Positions 39,245 to 48,658 of a DNA stretch of 64,000 nt are shown here, piece by piece (the stretch's first letter is position 1; every line of letters begins with the position of its first letter). The stretch is from Lentzea albidocapillata (GTDB lineage Bacteria > Actinomycetota > Actinomycetes > Mycobacteriales > Pseudonocardiaceae). Location: assembly GCF_000719115.1 (NCBI RefSeq), contig NZ_JOEA01000024.1:124001-188000 (forward strand), written 5' to 3'. Below the pieces are notes generated by a model. That model searched no databases. It saw only the letters and a program-made list of their open reading frames with translations, and was not told the origin of the DNA. The translations under genes were made by a program, and so were the position numbers.

Positions 39245-40828
39245 ATGCAACGCAAGCTGACGGTGGTGCTGGCCCTGTCCAGTCTCGTCACCGCGGGAGC
39301 GGTCGGTGTCGCGACCGCCGACGCCACGGAGCTGCCCGTCTACGGGGTGACGAGCTCCGGTCTCGACCAGGAGCAGGCGCAGAGGCTGCAACGGGCGTTC
39401 GGCCTCAAGGACGTCCAGAGATCCGAGTCCGGCGTGGTGGCCTTCGCGGACGAGCAGCGCTACCAGTACCTGCCGACCGTCGACAAAGGACAGGGCAGGC
39501 CGGACGAGGACGGCAACGCCACCACGCAGACCGCGCTTGACACCGAGGCGATCAAGCGCATCCAGACCATCCCTGCCGAAGAGGCCGCCAAGCGCGCGCA
39601 GGAAGGCCTGAGGGCAGCGGGTGTGCTGCCGGGCAACGCGACGCCCAGCGCGCAGCACACGACGTTCGAACTGTCGGATGCCAACGGGCGCAACGCACTC
39701 ACGGCGAACCTCGACACAAGCGTGTCGTACACGTTCCAGCTCGACGGCCTCCCGTTGGAGGGTGAAGGCGCGAACATCCGCGTCTCGTTCGACGCGCAGG
39801 GCGTGACGGCGGTCAGCCACGCCGCCCGCACCTACGACAAGGCCGGCACGGTCAAGGTGAACGACCTCGCGTACGGCGCCGAGCTGTGCCAGAAGTACCT
39901 GGGCGCCTCGGTGAAGCCCGAGGTGAGCTACGTCTACGTGGCCCCGCCGCTGGAGGACAAGGTCGACAAGATCGAGCCCTCGTTCCGCTGCGCCGGCCGC
40001 AACGACGACGGTGGCGCACCGCAGGCCATCACCCTGCCCGCCGCGGTCGGCGCCGAGCTGCCGCAGCCGGGACCGGGCCAGGAGCCTCGCCCGGACGCCC
40101 AGTTCAGGAGCCAGGCGATCGGTACCCAGGTCGGCAGTGAGGGCACCGGCAACTGCTCCGGCCTGCCGAACACCGCGGCCAACATCGGCACGTTCAACAC
40201 CGAGGCGAGCAACCACGGCATCACCCGCGACTTCAGCTGGCTCGACGGCAACGCGTGGGAGAGCGACTTCAAGGACCCGATGTTCGCCGGTGGTCAGGAC
40301 AGCAACTGGGCCGACGACGTCGACCTCACCTACTGGCAGGGCCACGGTTCCGGCACCGGCTTCTACTTCACCGGCTGCTCCAACCACACCGACAGCAAGC
40401 TCGCGAACACCGACGCGCGCTGGGGTCAGAACGACGTCGAGTGGATGAGCCTGTTCACCTGCCTGATCCTCGAGAACAGCAACGGCGGCCAGAACTGGGC
40501 GCAGCGCTGGGGCCAGGCCTTCCGCGGCCTGCACCAGATCAACAGCTTCACGACGATCAGCTACAACTCCGCCAACCACGGCGGCAAGTTCGGTCACTAC
40601 ATGTGGCGCTCGCCGTTCCTGTGGTGGAACAACCCGATGAAGGTCCGCGACGCGTGGGCGCAGGCCAGCATCGACACCCAGCCCCCGTCCGTCCGCTGGG
40701 CGACCATGGGTCCCGTCACCTCGACGGGTGCGCTCGGCAACTACAACGACTACTTCTGGGGCAAGGGCTCCGTGGGCTCCGACTACGCCTCGACCGGCGT
40801 GTTCTGGCGCATCAGCGGCGCCTCCTAG
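39245..40828 (+). CDS. large secreted DUF6345-type protein, possible clan CD cysteine peptidase fold
   Basis: A 527-residue protein with signal peptide (VVLALSSLVTAGAVGVATADA). Residues 30-270 are a propeptide-like region with YTFQLDGLPLEGEGANI-type strands. The C-terminal half (about 290-527) is rich in Trp/Gly/Asn. There, TYWQGHGSGTGFYFTG carries His367 and EWMSLFTCLILE carries Cys406. A GHG loop followed by a strand ending in Cys is the arrangement of the His-Cys dyad in gingipain/caspase-like (clan CD) peptidases, so a protease is possible; this is inference. GGGAGGGAA precedes the ATG. A stem-loop follows the stop. Confidence 0.75.
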   Translation: MQRKLTVVLALSSLVTAGAVGVATADATELPVYGVTSSGLDQEQAQRLQRAFGLKDVQRSESGVVAFADEQRYQYLPTVDKGQGRPDEDGNATTQTALDTEAIKRIQTIPAEEAAKRAQEGLRAAGVLPGNATPSAQHTTFELSDANGRNALTANLDTSVSYTFQLDGLPLEGEGANIRVSFDAQGVTAVSHAARTYDKAGTVKVNDLAYGAELCQKYLGASVKPEVSYVYVAPPLEDKVDKIEPSFRCAGRNDDGGAPQAITLPAAVGAELPQPGPGQEPRPDAQFRSQAIGTQVGSEGTGNCSGLPNTAANIGTFNTEASNHGITRDFSWLDGNAWESDFKDPMFAGGQDSNWADDVDLTYWQGHGSGTGFYFTGCSNHTDSKLANTDARWGQNDVEWMSLFTCLILENSNGGQNWAQRWGQAFRGLHQINSFTTISYNSANHGGKFGHYMWRSPFLWWNNPMKVRDAWAQASIDTQPPSVRWATMGPVTSTGALGNYNDYFWGKGSVGSDYASTGVFWRISGAS

Positions 40829-40848
40829 CAATCCGGCGAACCCCTCAC

Positions 40849-40879
40849 GAAGCCCGGCGGCCCATGGTCGCCGGGCTTC
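40849..40879. terminator. bidirectional stem-loop terminator
   Basis: GAAGCCCGGCG and CGCCGGGCTTC form an 11-bp perfect stem around a nine-base loop, 20 bp after the DUF6345 gene stop. It lies right at the end of the convergent gene, so it can serve both strands. Confidence 0.8.
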
Positions 40880-41210
40880 ACCGGTTCGCGGGACGCCCCG
40901 AGGGCATCCGCAGCACCGGCCGGAACGGCTCCCCGTCGTTGTAGAGCTCCTCCAACTCGGTCACGTAGGCCAGCACCGCGGGATTCACGATGTCGGCGAG
41001 CGACCTCACCCCGGCCTGGGGCTCGTACGAAGCGAGGTAGGTCGCGGCCGCACGAGCGCGCTCCAGCACCGACCTGTCGAAGTTGATCGTCCGTTGGACC
41101 CGGCGCCGGGATTGCGTGCTCTGCCCGGTAGGCTCGTCCACGCCTGGAGCACTAGGGGAGGCTGTGATTCCGTCCACACTTCCGTCCGGCACGAGGTCAG
41201 GTTCGAGCAT
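40878..41210 (-). CDS. small ribbon-helix-helix-like protein
   Basis: A 110-residue protein. After a flexible Pro/Ser/Asp-rich N terminus, residues 38-100 read RRVQRTINFDRSVLERARAA through SLADIVNPAVLAYVTELEEL: one beta strand, two helices, in the order of a ribbon-helix-helix domain as found in centromere-binding ParB-like proteins of actinomycete plasmids. GGAG lies eight bases before the ATG. It is divergent from the type IV secretion-like operon 357 bp away and may regulate it, which is inference. The gap 41211-41566 holds no other gene, only a short CACTGA/TCAGTG inverted repeat. Confidence 0.6.
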   Translation of the reverse strand: MLEPDLVPDGSVDGITASPSAPGVDEPTGQSTQSRRRVQRTINFDRSVLERARAAATYLASYEPQAGVRSLADIVNPAVLAYVTELEELYNDGEPFRPVLRMPSGRPANR

Positions 41211-41566
41211 GGGCGAATCTCCTCGGAGTCGTCGCTTCGACGCGTCCCCGCAGTGTCGGTCAAAGGGGTCGCGAACCGGCCGTTCAGAGCGTTCACGTGG
41301 GTGTACCCGTGCGCATGTTTAGGCCGCACGCACTGTGGGTGACCAGGGCGTTCGCAGTCGGGTGAACCTTGTCAGCGACGGAGAGAATCTTGGGCCCGGT
41401 GTTCCCCACTGACGTCTCCTCAGTGATGATGTGTCGGCCAGATTAGACGTAATTCCTCCCAGGGGGAACGGCCAGATGATCTACACCCCGCACCAACAGC
41501 CCCACACGCCGTGACGAACTCGTGTTCTACTCGTAGCGCAAGCCCGAGCGCACTCTGGAGTACCTA

Positions 41567-41845
41567 ATGATCGCCATGGACCTGGTGACACTCGCTCAGC
41601 AGCAGCCGACGGTGCCGGGCACAAGCAACGTCCGTGACTGGATCCTGGGCAACATCGTCCCCCTGCTGCTGCTGACGGTCGCACTCCTGCTGCTGTGGCT
41701 CGGCGGAGGCAAGGGCGACAACGCGGGTGTCATGCGCCGCCTCGGTGGCGTGATCGTCGCACTGGCCATCATCGGTCTCGCGGTCACGACAGACGCGGGA
41801 GCGAACATCGGCAAGTGGCTCGCCGGCTTGTTCGTCGGAGGCTGA
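41567..41845 (+). CDS. two-helix membrane protein of the T4SS-like operon (VirB2-like position)
   Basis: A 92-residue protein with helices at about 30-48 (VPLLLLTVALLLLWLGGG) and 58-76 (LGGVIVALAIIGLAVTTDA), a short basic loop between, and a glycine-rich end. Size and topology are those of VirB2/TrbC-type pilins, but it has no typical leader peptide. GGAG lies seven bases before the first ATG; MDLVTLAQQQ three codons on is an alternative start. It begins the operon that ends near 49.3 kb. Confidence 0.65.
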   Translation: MIAMDLVTLAQQQPTVPGTSNVRDWILGNIVPLLLLTVALLLLWLGGGKGDNAGVMRRLGGVIVALAIIGLAVTTDAGANIGKWLAGLFVGG

Positions 41846-41848
41846 TCC

Positions 41849-42325
41849 GTGCGGGTCCGCACCGACGACGAGGTCTACCGGGTCGACGCCGTCTGGCTCG
41901 GTCCGCCGAAGGCGACATTTCCCTGGCGCGCGCGATACGTCGCGTGGGGCGTCGGGATCGTCGTTTTCCTCGTCGTACTCACGATCGAACGGCAGATGGG
42001 CATCGGGTTCGGGTTCTTCTCGACCGCGTGGGCCCTCGTCGCGACGATCCTCCTCACCCGGTTCATCACCCAGCGGATCAGCCATGAACGGCCCCTCACG
42101 GCCGTCATGTCGATGTGGGTCCGCGAGCTCACCGCACCTCGAGAGCGCACGGCCAGCACCGGTGGGGCGGCCAGCGCCGCCCGGATCCGGGTCAGTCCGC
42201 AGCGGCCTCGTCCCAAGTTGACCAAGAAACAACAACTACGGGCGAGACAGCAGGCCCAGCCCCGCCGGACGCCAGACAGCCGTAAGAAGGAGGTTCGCGG
42301 TGTTCGGACGCCGGCGAGACCGTGA
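41849..42325 (+). CDS. two-helix membrane protein of the T4SS-like operon (VirB3/PrgI-like position)
   Basis: A 158-residue protein. Helices lie at about 30-47 (VAWGVGIVVFLVVLTIE) and 54-72; the rest is a cytoplasmic tail rich in Arg, Lys and Gln. A small two-helix protein just before a VirB4 ATPase is the VirB3/PrgI position in type IV systems. GTG start three bases after the previous stop. Its 3' end overlaps the ATPase gene by 26 bp. Confidence 0.65.
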   Translation: MRVRTDDEVYRVDAVWLGPPKATFPWRARYVAWGVGIVVFLVVLTIERQMGIGFGFFSTAWALVATILLTRFITQRISHERPLTAVMSMWVRELTAPRERTASTGGAASAARIRVSPQRPRPKLTKKQQLRARQQAQPRRTPDSRKKEVRGVRTPARP

Positions 42326-45164
42326 CCGTCGCTCCGCCCAGCACATCGCCCAGCACGCCGCGGCAGACCCCCGCGACCGCGACCGGGCCGCCTATTCGAA
42401 GCGTGGCCGCCGCCTGCCCGGCGAGCAGACCGTGCCGAGCTACACGCCGTCGATCTCCGCCAGGAGCATCGACGGTCATCTGCTGCGCACCGGCCAGGAG
42501 GTCTACGCCTGGTACCGGCTCGCGCCGCAGCGCTGGTCGTTCCGTAGCGACTCGCAGCGCCAGGACCTGATCGCCGCCATCGCGGGGCAGTACGCCGAGC
42601 TGCAGGGCCGCTGGATGCACCTCCGGGTGACCACCCGGCCGTACCCGATCCGCATGTGGGCCGAGGCGCATGTGCACAACGCCGTCAAGCGCCTGCCGGA
42701 CACTCCCGGCACGCTGTCGTTCGACGACTACATGGTCGGCGAGCAGCAGCAGCTCATGGGCCGCTCGATGGCGGAGAAAGAGGTCTACCTGGGCGTTCAG
42801 GTGCAGACCCGCAACATGATGGATCGCGCCGTCGAACGCGCGGCCCCCGTGCTGCGCAAGGTCTTCCCGGACGCCGTCGACGCCGAACTCGTGGCGCTCG
42901 ACTCCGAGGTCGAGCACCTCGACCAGGTGATCGGGTCCGCTGGTCTCGAAGGCCGTCCCGCGACGGCCGAGGAGATGTCCTGGCTGATGCACAGGTCGTG
43001 CTCGCTGGGCCTGCCCGCGCCGCGCAACCTGCCCGCCGTGCCCGGTGCCGCGTGGGAACCGGAGGACCTGGCGTCGTTCACCGACGCCGCGGACTTCCAC
43101 CAGGAGCCCTACTCGCCGACGGTGACGGTGCGCGGCCGCACCGGCTCGAACGCGGGCATCAAGCGGCACGTCGCGGTCCTGACCGTCGGCCTCATGCACG
43201 GCCTGCAGATCCCCGAGGTCGACGACCCGTGGGTGCAGCGTGCCGACCGGCTGCCGGCCTCGGTCGAGTGGTCCGCCCGCATCTACGTGCGCAAGCCCGA
43301 AGAGGTCTCGGGTGAGCTGTCGCGGCAGATGAGCAAGGTCCGCTCGCAGGTCCGGCACTACACCGACGAGCACGAGCTGGAACCGCCGCAGTCGCTGGCC
43401 CGCCAGGCCGGCCGCGTGCTGGAGATCGACGACGAGATGACGTCCGGCTTCACCGCGCTCGGCACCCGGGTCAGGTCCTGGTGGCGTCTCGCGGTCAGCG
43501 GCCCGACCGAGCGCGAGGCGCTCAGGCTCGCCCAGTCGTTGCTGGAGCTGTACAAGCCGAAGGTCGCCATCGAGCACCCCGAGGCCCAGTACGCGATCGC
43601 CCGCGAGTTCATCCCGGGCGAACCGCTGTCCAGCGGCGCGTATCTGCGGCGCGGCAGCGTGCTGTGGGCCGCGTCCGCCGTCCCCACCGCCACGGCCGAG
43701 GTCGGCGACCGCCGAGGCATCCTGCTCGGCGAGACCGTCACGGCCACCCGCCGCCCGGTCGCGTGGGACCCGTGGATGGCGCAGGAACTCCGCGACGCCT
43801 CGGGCCTGACGGCGATGGTCGCGGGCCTGGGTGCCGGTAAGTCGTTCCTCGGCGGCGGCATGGTCTACAAGACCCTGCGGGCCGGCGCGCACTGGACGTT
43901 GCTCGACCCGTCCGGCCCGCTGTCCGCGTTGTGCGAACTGCCGGAGCTGCGGCCCTACGCGCGTCCGATCAACCTGCTCAACGCCCAGCCCGGCATCCTC
44001 AACCCGTACCGGGTGGTCGCCGAGCCGATGATCGAGCACTTCCTCGACGAGGACGACCCGGAACGGGCCTGGCGCCGGGAGAAGGCCCTCGCGGCCGCCA
44101 CCCGCCGCCGCCTCGTGCTGGACGTGCTGAGCGGCCTGCTGCCGTTCGAGGTCGCGCGTCTGCCCCAGACGCGCATCGTGCTGCTGCGTGCCGTCCGCAC
44201 GGTCGGTGGCCGCTTCGACGCCCACCCCGGTCTCGTCTTCGAGGCGCTGCGCCGGGACGCGTCCGAGCACCACGAGCACGCCGTCGTCGTCGCGGACTTC
44301 CTCGACGAGATGCGCGAGCGCATGTCGTTGCTGATCCCCGAGGAGAACCTCGACCCGTACAACGAGGTGCGCGACGACCGACTCACCGTCCTGACCATGG
44401 CGGGCCTCAACCTGCCCAAGGACGGCGTCGGCCGCGAGCACTGGACGGACGCGGAGTCGCTCGGCGTCGAGATGCTGAACCTCGCCGCCTGGCTCACCCA
44501 GCGCTCGATCTACGAGAAGCCGAAGGACCAGCGCAAGGGCGTCTGGATCGACGAGGCGTTCTTCCTCTCCGAGGTCCCGACCGGCCGCGTGCTGATGAAC
44601 CGCTTCGCGCGTGACTCGCGCAAGTGGAACGTCCGCGTGCTGCTGTCGTCGCAGATCCCCGCCGACTTCCTGAAGATCCAGGGCTTCGTGACGCTGCTCG
44701 ACTCGGTCTTCGTCGGCCGGCTCGACGACGACTCGGCGCAGGCGGACGCGCTGCGGCTGCTCAAGGTGCCGATCGGCGCCGGGTACGAGCAGGTCATCGC
44801 CTCGCTGGGCCGCCGCCCCGGTGGCGAGCGCAACGCGACCGAACGCGACCGCGCGCCGCGGCAGTTCATCTTCGGCGACGGCGCCGGTGGTGTGGAACGG
44901 ATCCGCATCGACTTCAGCGGCCCGCACCTGGAACACCTGCGCAACGCCCTCGACACGACCCCCGATGCCAAGCGCGACAACGGCAACGGCGAACTCGTGC
45001 CGGCGGACGACCACGACGCGGCTCCGATGCCGCCCGCCTACGTGCCCGACGAGATCGACGACGAACTGGCGGCGGACATGGAACTAGGGCTGACGGAGGA
45101 AGAAGAGGCCCAGCTGGTGGGCCACGGTGACGGCACCAACCGCCACCGGGACGGCGGCGCATGA
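42300..45164 (+). CDS. VirB4-type ATPase (SCO6880-like)
   Basis: A 954-residue ATPase. The N-terminal half has a PrgI/VirB4 N-domain-like region (SISARSIDGHLLRTGQEVYAWYRL). The C-terminal half is the motor: Walker A MVAGLGAGKSFLGGG near residue 510 and Walker B GVWIDEAFFL near 748, plus SSQIPADFL (sensor-like) and ARDSRKWNVRVLLS. The acidic C terminus is probably disordered. It is the central energiser of the putative secretion machine and resembles chromosomal actinobacterial proteins of the SCO6880 type. GTG start with AAGGAGG upstream. Overlaps the next gene by ATGA. Confidence 0.87.
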   Translation: MFGRRRDRDRRSAQHIAQHAAADPRDRDRAAYSKRGRRLPGEQTVPSYTPSISARSIDGHLLRTGQEVYAWYRLAPQRWSFRSDSQRQDLIAAIAGQYAELQGRWMHLRVTTRPYPIRMWAEAHVHNAVKRLPDTPGTLSFDDYMVGEQQQLMGRSMAEKEVYLGVQVQTRNMMDRAVERAAPVLRKVFPDAVDAELVALDSEVEHLDQVIGSAGLEGRPATAEEMSWLMHRSCSLGLPAPRNLPAVPGAAWEPEDLASFTDAADFHQEPYSPTVTVRGRTGSNAGIKRHVAVLTVGLMHGLQIPEVDDPWVQRADRLPASVEWSARIYVRKPEEVSGELSRQMSKVRSQVRHYTDEHELEPPQSLARQAGRVLEIDDEMTSGFTALGTRVRSWWRLAVSGPTEREALRLAQSLLELYKPKVAIEHPEAQYAIAREFIPGEPLSSGAYLRRGSVLWAASAVPTATAEVGDRRGILLGETVTATRRPVAWDPWMAQELRDASGLTAMVAGLGAGKSFLGGGMVYKTLRAGAHWTLLDPSGPLSALCELPELRPYARPINLLNAQPGILNPYRVVAEPMIEHFLDEDDPERAWRREKALAAATRRRLVLDVLSGLLPFEVARLPQTRIVLLRAVRTVGGRFDAHPGLVFEALRRDASEHHEHAVVVADFLDEMRERMSLLIPEENLDPYNEVRDDRLTVLTMAGLNLPKDGVGREHWTDAESLGVEMLNLAAWLTQRSIYEKPKDQRKGVWIDEAFFLSEVPTGRVLMNRFARDSRKWNVRVLLSSQIPADFLKIQGFVTLLDSVFVGRLDDDSAQADALRLLKVPIGAGYEQVIASLGRRPGGERNATERDRAPRQFIFGDGAGGVERIRIDFSGPHLEHLRNALDTTPDAKRDNGNGELVPADDHDAAPMPPAYVPDEIDDELAADMELGLTEEEEAQLVGHGDGTNRHRDGGA

Positions 45165-47026
45165 CGGCGCTGACGATCGTGCTCGCGATCGCCGCCTTGC
45201 TCTGGGCAAGGCGGCGGTTCGCGCTGCGCGCGTCAGCACGCACCAGGTCGGTCGGCCTCGTCGCGGCCATCCTGGCGTTGCAGGTGGTCATCGGCGCCCC
45301 GATGGCGCACGCCCAGTCCTGTGGCGAGGCACCGAACCCGGAACGGCCCGGCGCCGGCATGGTCGGCGCACTCGACCCGCCCGTCGGCAACGGCCTGCCC
45401 GGCTCGCCGTACCTCGACTACGGCTACGCGGGCATGGTCTGGCACAACTACCAGCCCAAGTGCGGCGTCCTGCCGGACGCCAACGCCACGCTCGACACGT
45501 GGGCCGGCAACGAGCTCTTCAGCATCGGCAAGAACATCGTCGGTGCCACGAACGCGTTGCACTACACGGTGATGGGCCGCGGTCTGCTGGTCCCGCTGGA
45601 CGACGCCGTGAAGAACGGCGTGCAGAAGGTCTACGACAACGTCTACCTGCGCTGGTTCGGCCTGGTGGCGCTGCTCCTCGCGATCCTGATGTTCCGGCAG
45701 ATCTGGACCGGCGACTTCGCCACGATCTCCAAACGCGGGCTCTGGGCGCTGGCGGCCATGTGGCTGGCAACGTCCACATTGGCCTTGCCACAGTTCTACA
45801 ACCTCCTCGACAACACGCTGGTCTCCAAGACCTCGGAGATACAGGCGGGGTTCATCGAGGCGCCCGAAGAACAAGGCACACTCCACGTACTACCGACGAA
45901 ACTGCACGACGCCGTCGTCTACCAGAGCTGGCTGCGCGGTGCGTTCGGCACGCCGGAAGCACCGCAGGCCGCCGAGTACGGCCCGCGGATCCTCAAGGCG
46001 CAGGCGTGGACCACGGCCGAGATCGCCGAGGGCAAGGACGCCAACCAGGCCGCCCTGGACGCCAAGAAGGCCGAGTGGAAGGCCCTGGAAGCCCAGCTCG
46101 GCACCGCCAAGGGCTACTTCGACGGCGCCGACGGCAGCCGCACCGGCGCCGGTTTCCTGGCGCTGCTGCAGTCCATCGCGTTCTCCCTGTTCCAGCTGTT
46201 CGCGAAGGCCGCCGTGCTGCTGGCCCAGCTGCTGCTGCGCATCCTGACGCTCGCCGGGCCGCTCATCGGCCTGGTCGCGTTGCTGCACCACGACCTGCTG
46301 CGCAAGGTCGCCCGTGCGGCCGCCGTGACGATCTTCAACGTGCTGGTCCTCGCGGTCCTCGCGGGTGTGCACGCGTTGCTGCTGCAGGCGATCTTCAACG
46401 CGACCGGGCTGTCGTTGCTGACCCGCACGTTGCTCGGCCTGATGCTGACACTCGTGTGCTTCGTGATCGGCAAACCGTTGCGCCGCATGTGGCAGATGGT
46501 CGAGATGTCCGTCGGCTCGGCGAGCAACGTCCTGCCGATGAGCGGCGGCGTCTGGTCGAAGCTCGCGGGCCGCAGGAAGCAGACGGGCCCGACGCCACAG
46601 GACGAGTTCTGGGAGTCCGTGCGGGAGAACGAGACCGGCGGCGACGAGGTGCCGCAGCGCGGTCGCGGCCGGGTGCGCCCGGAGGCGTCCAACCCGGTCA
46701 TGGCGACGGCGCAGCGGCTCGACCGCGACTCCGTGCCGGGCCAGATCGTCAACGGTGGCGACTCCTCGTCGGTGCGGGCGGGCGCGTTGCCCTCGGGATC
46801 GGGTCCGGCGGCGTTGCCGGCCGCCCGGTCGCGCGTGGTGGACAGCCCCACGGTCACCGACCGGCAGTGGGACAGGGTCGACGACGCGGTACTCGTGCCG
46901 TCGCGGTCCAACGCCTACTCCGCTCCGGTGCAGGAACCTCGCAGAGCAGAGACAGAAGTGGTGGCAGGGCGTCCAGTGCACGTGATCTACCGGCCGTCGC
47001 GCGGGTTCGAAGTCAGGGACAACTGA
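45161..47026 (+). CDS. polytopic membrane protein of the T4SS-like operon (VirB6/TrbL-like)
   Basis: A 621-residue protein with a signal or first helix at residues 20-45 (AHAQS), an extracellular part with two cysteines, helices at about 165-185 and 190-215, a soluble insert, then a cluster of four to five helices (about 325-450). The final 170 residues are cytoplasmic, rich in Ser, Arg, Pro. This is the topology of the VirB6/TrbL channel proteins. Start ATG overlaps the ATPase stop. The next gene follows with a 12-bp gap. Confidence 0.78.
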   Translation: MTALTIVLAIAALLWARRRFALRASARTRSVGLVAAILALQVVIGAPMAHAQSCGEAPNPERPGAGMVGALDPPVGNGLPGSPYLDYGYAGMVWHNYQPKCGVLPDANATLDTWAGNELFSIGKNIVGATNALHYTVMGRGLLVPLDDAVKNGVQKVYDNVYLRWFGLVALLLAILMFRQIWTGDFATISKRGLWALAAMWLATSTLALPQFYNLLDNTLVSKTSEIQAGFIEAPEEQGTLHVLPTKLHDAVVYQSWLRGAFGTPEAPQAAEYGPRILKAQAWTTAEIAEGKDANQAALDAKKAEWKALEAQLGTAKGYFDGADGSRTGAGFLALLQSIAFSLFQLFAKAAVLLAQLLLRILTLAGPLIGLVALLHHDLLRKVARAAAVTIFNVLVLAVLAGVHALLLQAIFNATGLSLLTRTLLGLMLTLVCFVIGKPLRRMWQMVEMSVGSASNVLPMSGGVWSKLAGRRKQTGPTPQDEFWESVRENETGGDEVPQRGRGRVRPEASNPVMATAQRLDRDSVPGQIVNGGDSSSVRAGALPSGSGPAALPAARSRVVDSPTVTDRQWDRVDDAVLVPSRSNAYSAPVQEPRRAETEVVAGRPVHVIYRPSRGFEVRDN

Positions 47027-47038
47027 AGGGGGGCGTAG

Positions 47039-47635
47039 GTGCCGATCCGTACCAACCGCGGCCGTGCCGCGGTCTACCGCAGGCTGTGGGGCTGGCCGCT
47101 GCGTTCCCCGCGTCACCTGGCCGCCTCGATCGTCATCTTCGTGATGCTCGTCGTCGCGCTCGGCGTGATCATCCCGAGGGTCCTCGACCGCAAGCCCGCC
47201 GATCCGTCCGCCGCCGGTCAGCCGTCGACGTCGTCGCAGGGCACCCAGGTCGGCCAGCTGCCGTCGAGTGGCACCTCGCTGCCGACCAAGGCGCCGTCGC
47301 CGTCCAACTCGGCGAAGGCGGCACCGCCCCCGGCCGACGCGGGGCTGATCGCCGAACTGTGGGCGGAGACCTGGATCAAGCCACCGCCGGACAACGACGT
47401 CAACAAGTGGCTCAAGCAGCTCGAGGACTACACCACCCCCGAGTTCCTGGCGCAGATGGCCACGATCGACCCGCGGAACGTGCCGGACAAGATCACCGGG
47501 AAGGTGACGGCGGTGAAGTCGACGACGTCGTCGATCGACTACGCGATCCCCACTGACCAGGGCAAGGTGCAGATCACGCTGGTCAAGGCGCCGGACGGGT
47601 CCTGGCGTGTGACCAGCTACACGAAGGTGGACTGA
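47039..47635 (+). CDS. single-pass membrane protein of the T4SS-like operon (VirB8/TraH-like)
   Basis: A 198-residue protein. A basic N terminus is followed by a helix at about 28-48 (SIVIFVMLVVALGVIIP), a Ser/Pro/Thr linker, and a C-terminal domain of about 100 residues (IAELWAETWIKPPPDNDVNKW to SWRVTSYTKVD) with the size and alpha/beta pattern of NTF2-like VirB8 domains. GTG start with GGGGGG upstream. VirB8-like proteins stabilise the periplasmic or wall-facing part of type IV systems; family membership is by size and position. Confidence 0.7.
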   Translation: MPIRTNRGRAAVYRRLWGWPLRSPRHLAASIVIFVMLVVALGVIIPRVLDRKPADPSAAGQPSTSSQGTQVGQLPSSGTSLPTKAPSPSNSAKAAPPPADAGLIAELWAETWIKPPPDNDVNKWLKQLEDYTTPEFLAQMATIDPRNVPDKITGKVTAVKSTTSSIDYAIPTDQGKVQITLVKAPDGSWRVTSYTKVD

Positions 47636-47638
47636 GCC

Positions 47639-48640
47639 ATGCGCGTGATGTTGGTGGTCGGGGCACTGGCGATGATCGTAGTGATCGCGGTCGCGACGTC
47701 AGGCGTGTCGCAGGTCGTCAGCAACTCCACCAACCCCGCGGCCGGCGCAAACCTCATGCGCATGAGCTGCAACGCCGCCATCGGCCCGTGGGACGCGGGC
47801 GGCGGCGACAAGGGCCGCCACGACGCGTCGCGCCTCAACGAACAGCAGCGCAACATCGTCGCGCGCATCATCTCCATCGGCCAGGAGCGCAAGCTGCCCC
47901 CGCTCGCGTGGCAGATCGCGATCCAGGCCGGCATGACCGAGTCGGGCCTGCGCCCGCTGGACTACGGCGACCGCGACTCGCTCGGCATCTTCCAGATGCG
48001 TCCGTCGATGGGCTGGGGCACCGAGGCCGAGGTGATCGACCCGACGTACGCGATCAACAAGTTCTACGACGTGCTGCTCAAGGTGCCGGACTGGGAGAAC
48101 AAGCGACCCGGTGACTCGGCACAGGCGGTGGAGCGGTCGGCGTACCCGGACCGGTACCACAACTGGGAGTCCATGGCGGCGTTCCTGCTCGGCGAACTGG
48201 GCGCGATCACCGACCCGGCGGGCTGCGGCTCGGGCGCGGGGGAGTTCCTGCTGGCGTCGAACGCGGCGGGCGTCGCGATCGGGTTCACCAGGGAACAGCT
48301 GGGCGAGCCGTACCTGTGGGGCGGCAACGGCCCGGACGCGTGGGACTGCTCCGGCATCCTGGTGAAGGCGTTCGGCGCGGCCGGTGTCAGCATCCCGCGC
48401 GTCGCGAACGACCAGTACGAGAAGGGCGGCGCCCACCTCCCGGTGCGCGACGCCCAGGCAGGCGACCTGATCTTCTGGGCGACGGACACGTCGAACCCCA
48501 GGACGGTGCACCACGTGGCCATGTACCTCGGTGGCGACGAGTACATCCATGCCCCCCAGACGGGTGATGTCGTGAAGATCAGCAAGCTCAACTGGGACTA
48601 TTACGAGCTGATGCCGCTGGCCGTCCGGCCGGGCGTGTAG
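47639..48640 (+). CDS. NlpC/P60 peptidoglycan hydrolase with lysozyme-like domain
   Basis: A 333-residue wall enzyme. A signal anchor (VVGALAMIVVIAVATSGVSQVV) is followed by a lytic transglycosylase-like region (about 65-195: QIAIQAGMTESGLRPLDYG with the catalytic Glu candidate, and GIFQMRPSMGWG). The C-terminal NlpC/P60 domain (about 210-325) has EPYLWGGNGPDAWDCSG (nucleophile Cys) and VHHVAMYLG (His). Such two-domain enzymes (VirB1-like) open the wall for type IV machines. It is three bases behind the VirB8-like gene. Confidence 0.9.
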   Translation: MRVMLVVGALAMIVVIAVATSGVSQVVSNSTNPAAGANLMRMSCNAAIGPWDAGGGDKGRHDASRLNEQQRNIVARIISIGQERKLPPLAWQIAIQAGMTESGLRPLDYGDRDSLGIFQMRPSMGWGTEAEVIDPTYAINKFYDVLLKVPDWENKRPGDSAQAVERSAYPDRYHNWESMAAFLLGELGAITDPAGCGSGAGEFLLASNAAGVAIGFTREQLGEPYLWGGNGPDAWDCSGILVKAFGAAGVSIPRVANDQYEKGGAHLPVRDAQAGDLIFWATDTSNPRTVHHVAMYLGGDEYIHAPQTGDVVKISKLNWDYYELMPLAVRPGV

Positions 48641-48658
48641 ATCGCGGGGAGGCGCTCC

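Noticed and set aside
41397..41440. CACTGA/TCAGTG inverted repeat in the gap before the T4SS-like operon as oriT or terminator
   Set aside because: Only a six-base arm with a seven-base spacer; too weak to call, and no relaxase gene accompanies it.
42192..45014. A 940-codon open frame on the minus strand opposite the VirB4 gene
   Set aside because: Shadow frame of the codon-biased ATPase gene; it has no start context and a low-complexity Arg/Val/Leu/Gly composition.
45127..47556. An 809-codon plus-strand frame overlapping the VirB6-like and VirB8-like genes
   Set aside because: It is the wrong frame for two membrane proteins; the alternative lacks any hydrophobic segments and is Arg/Gly-rich.
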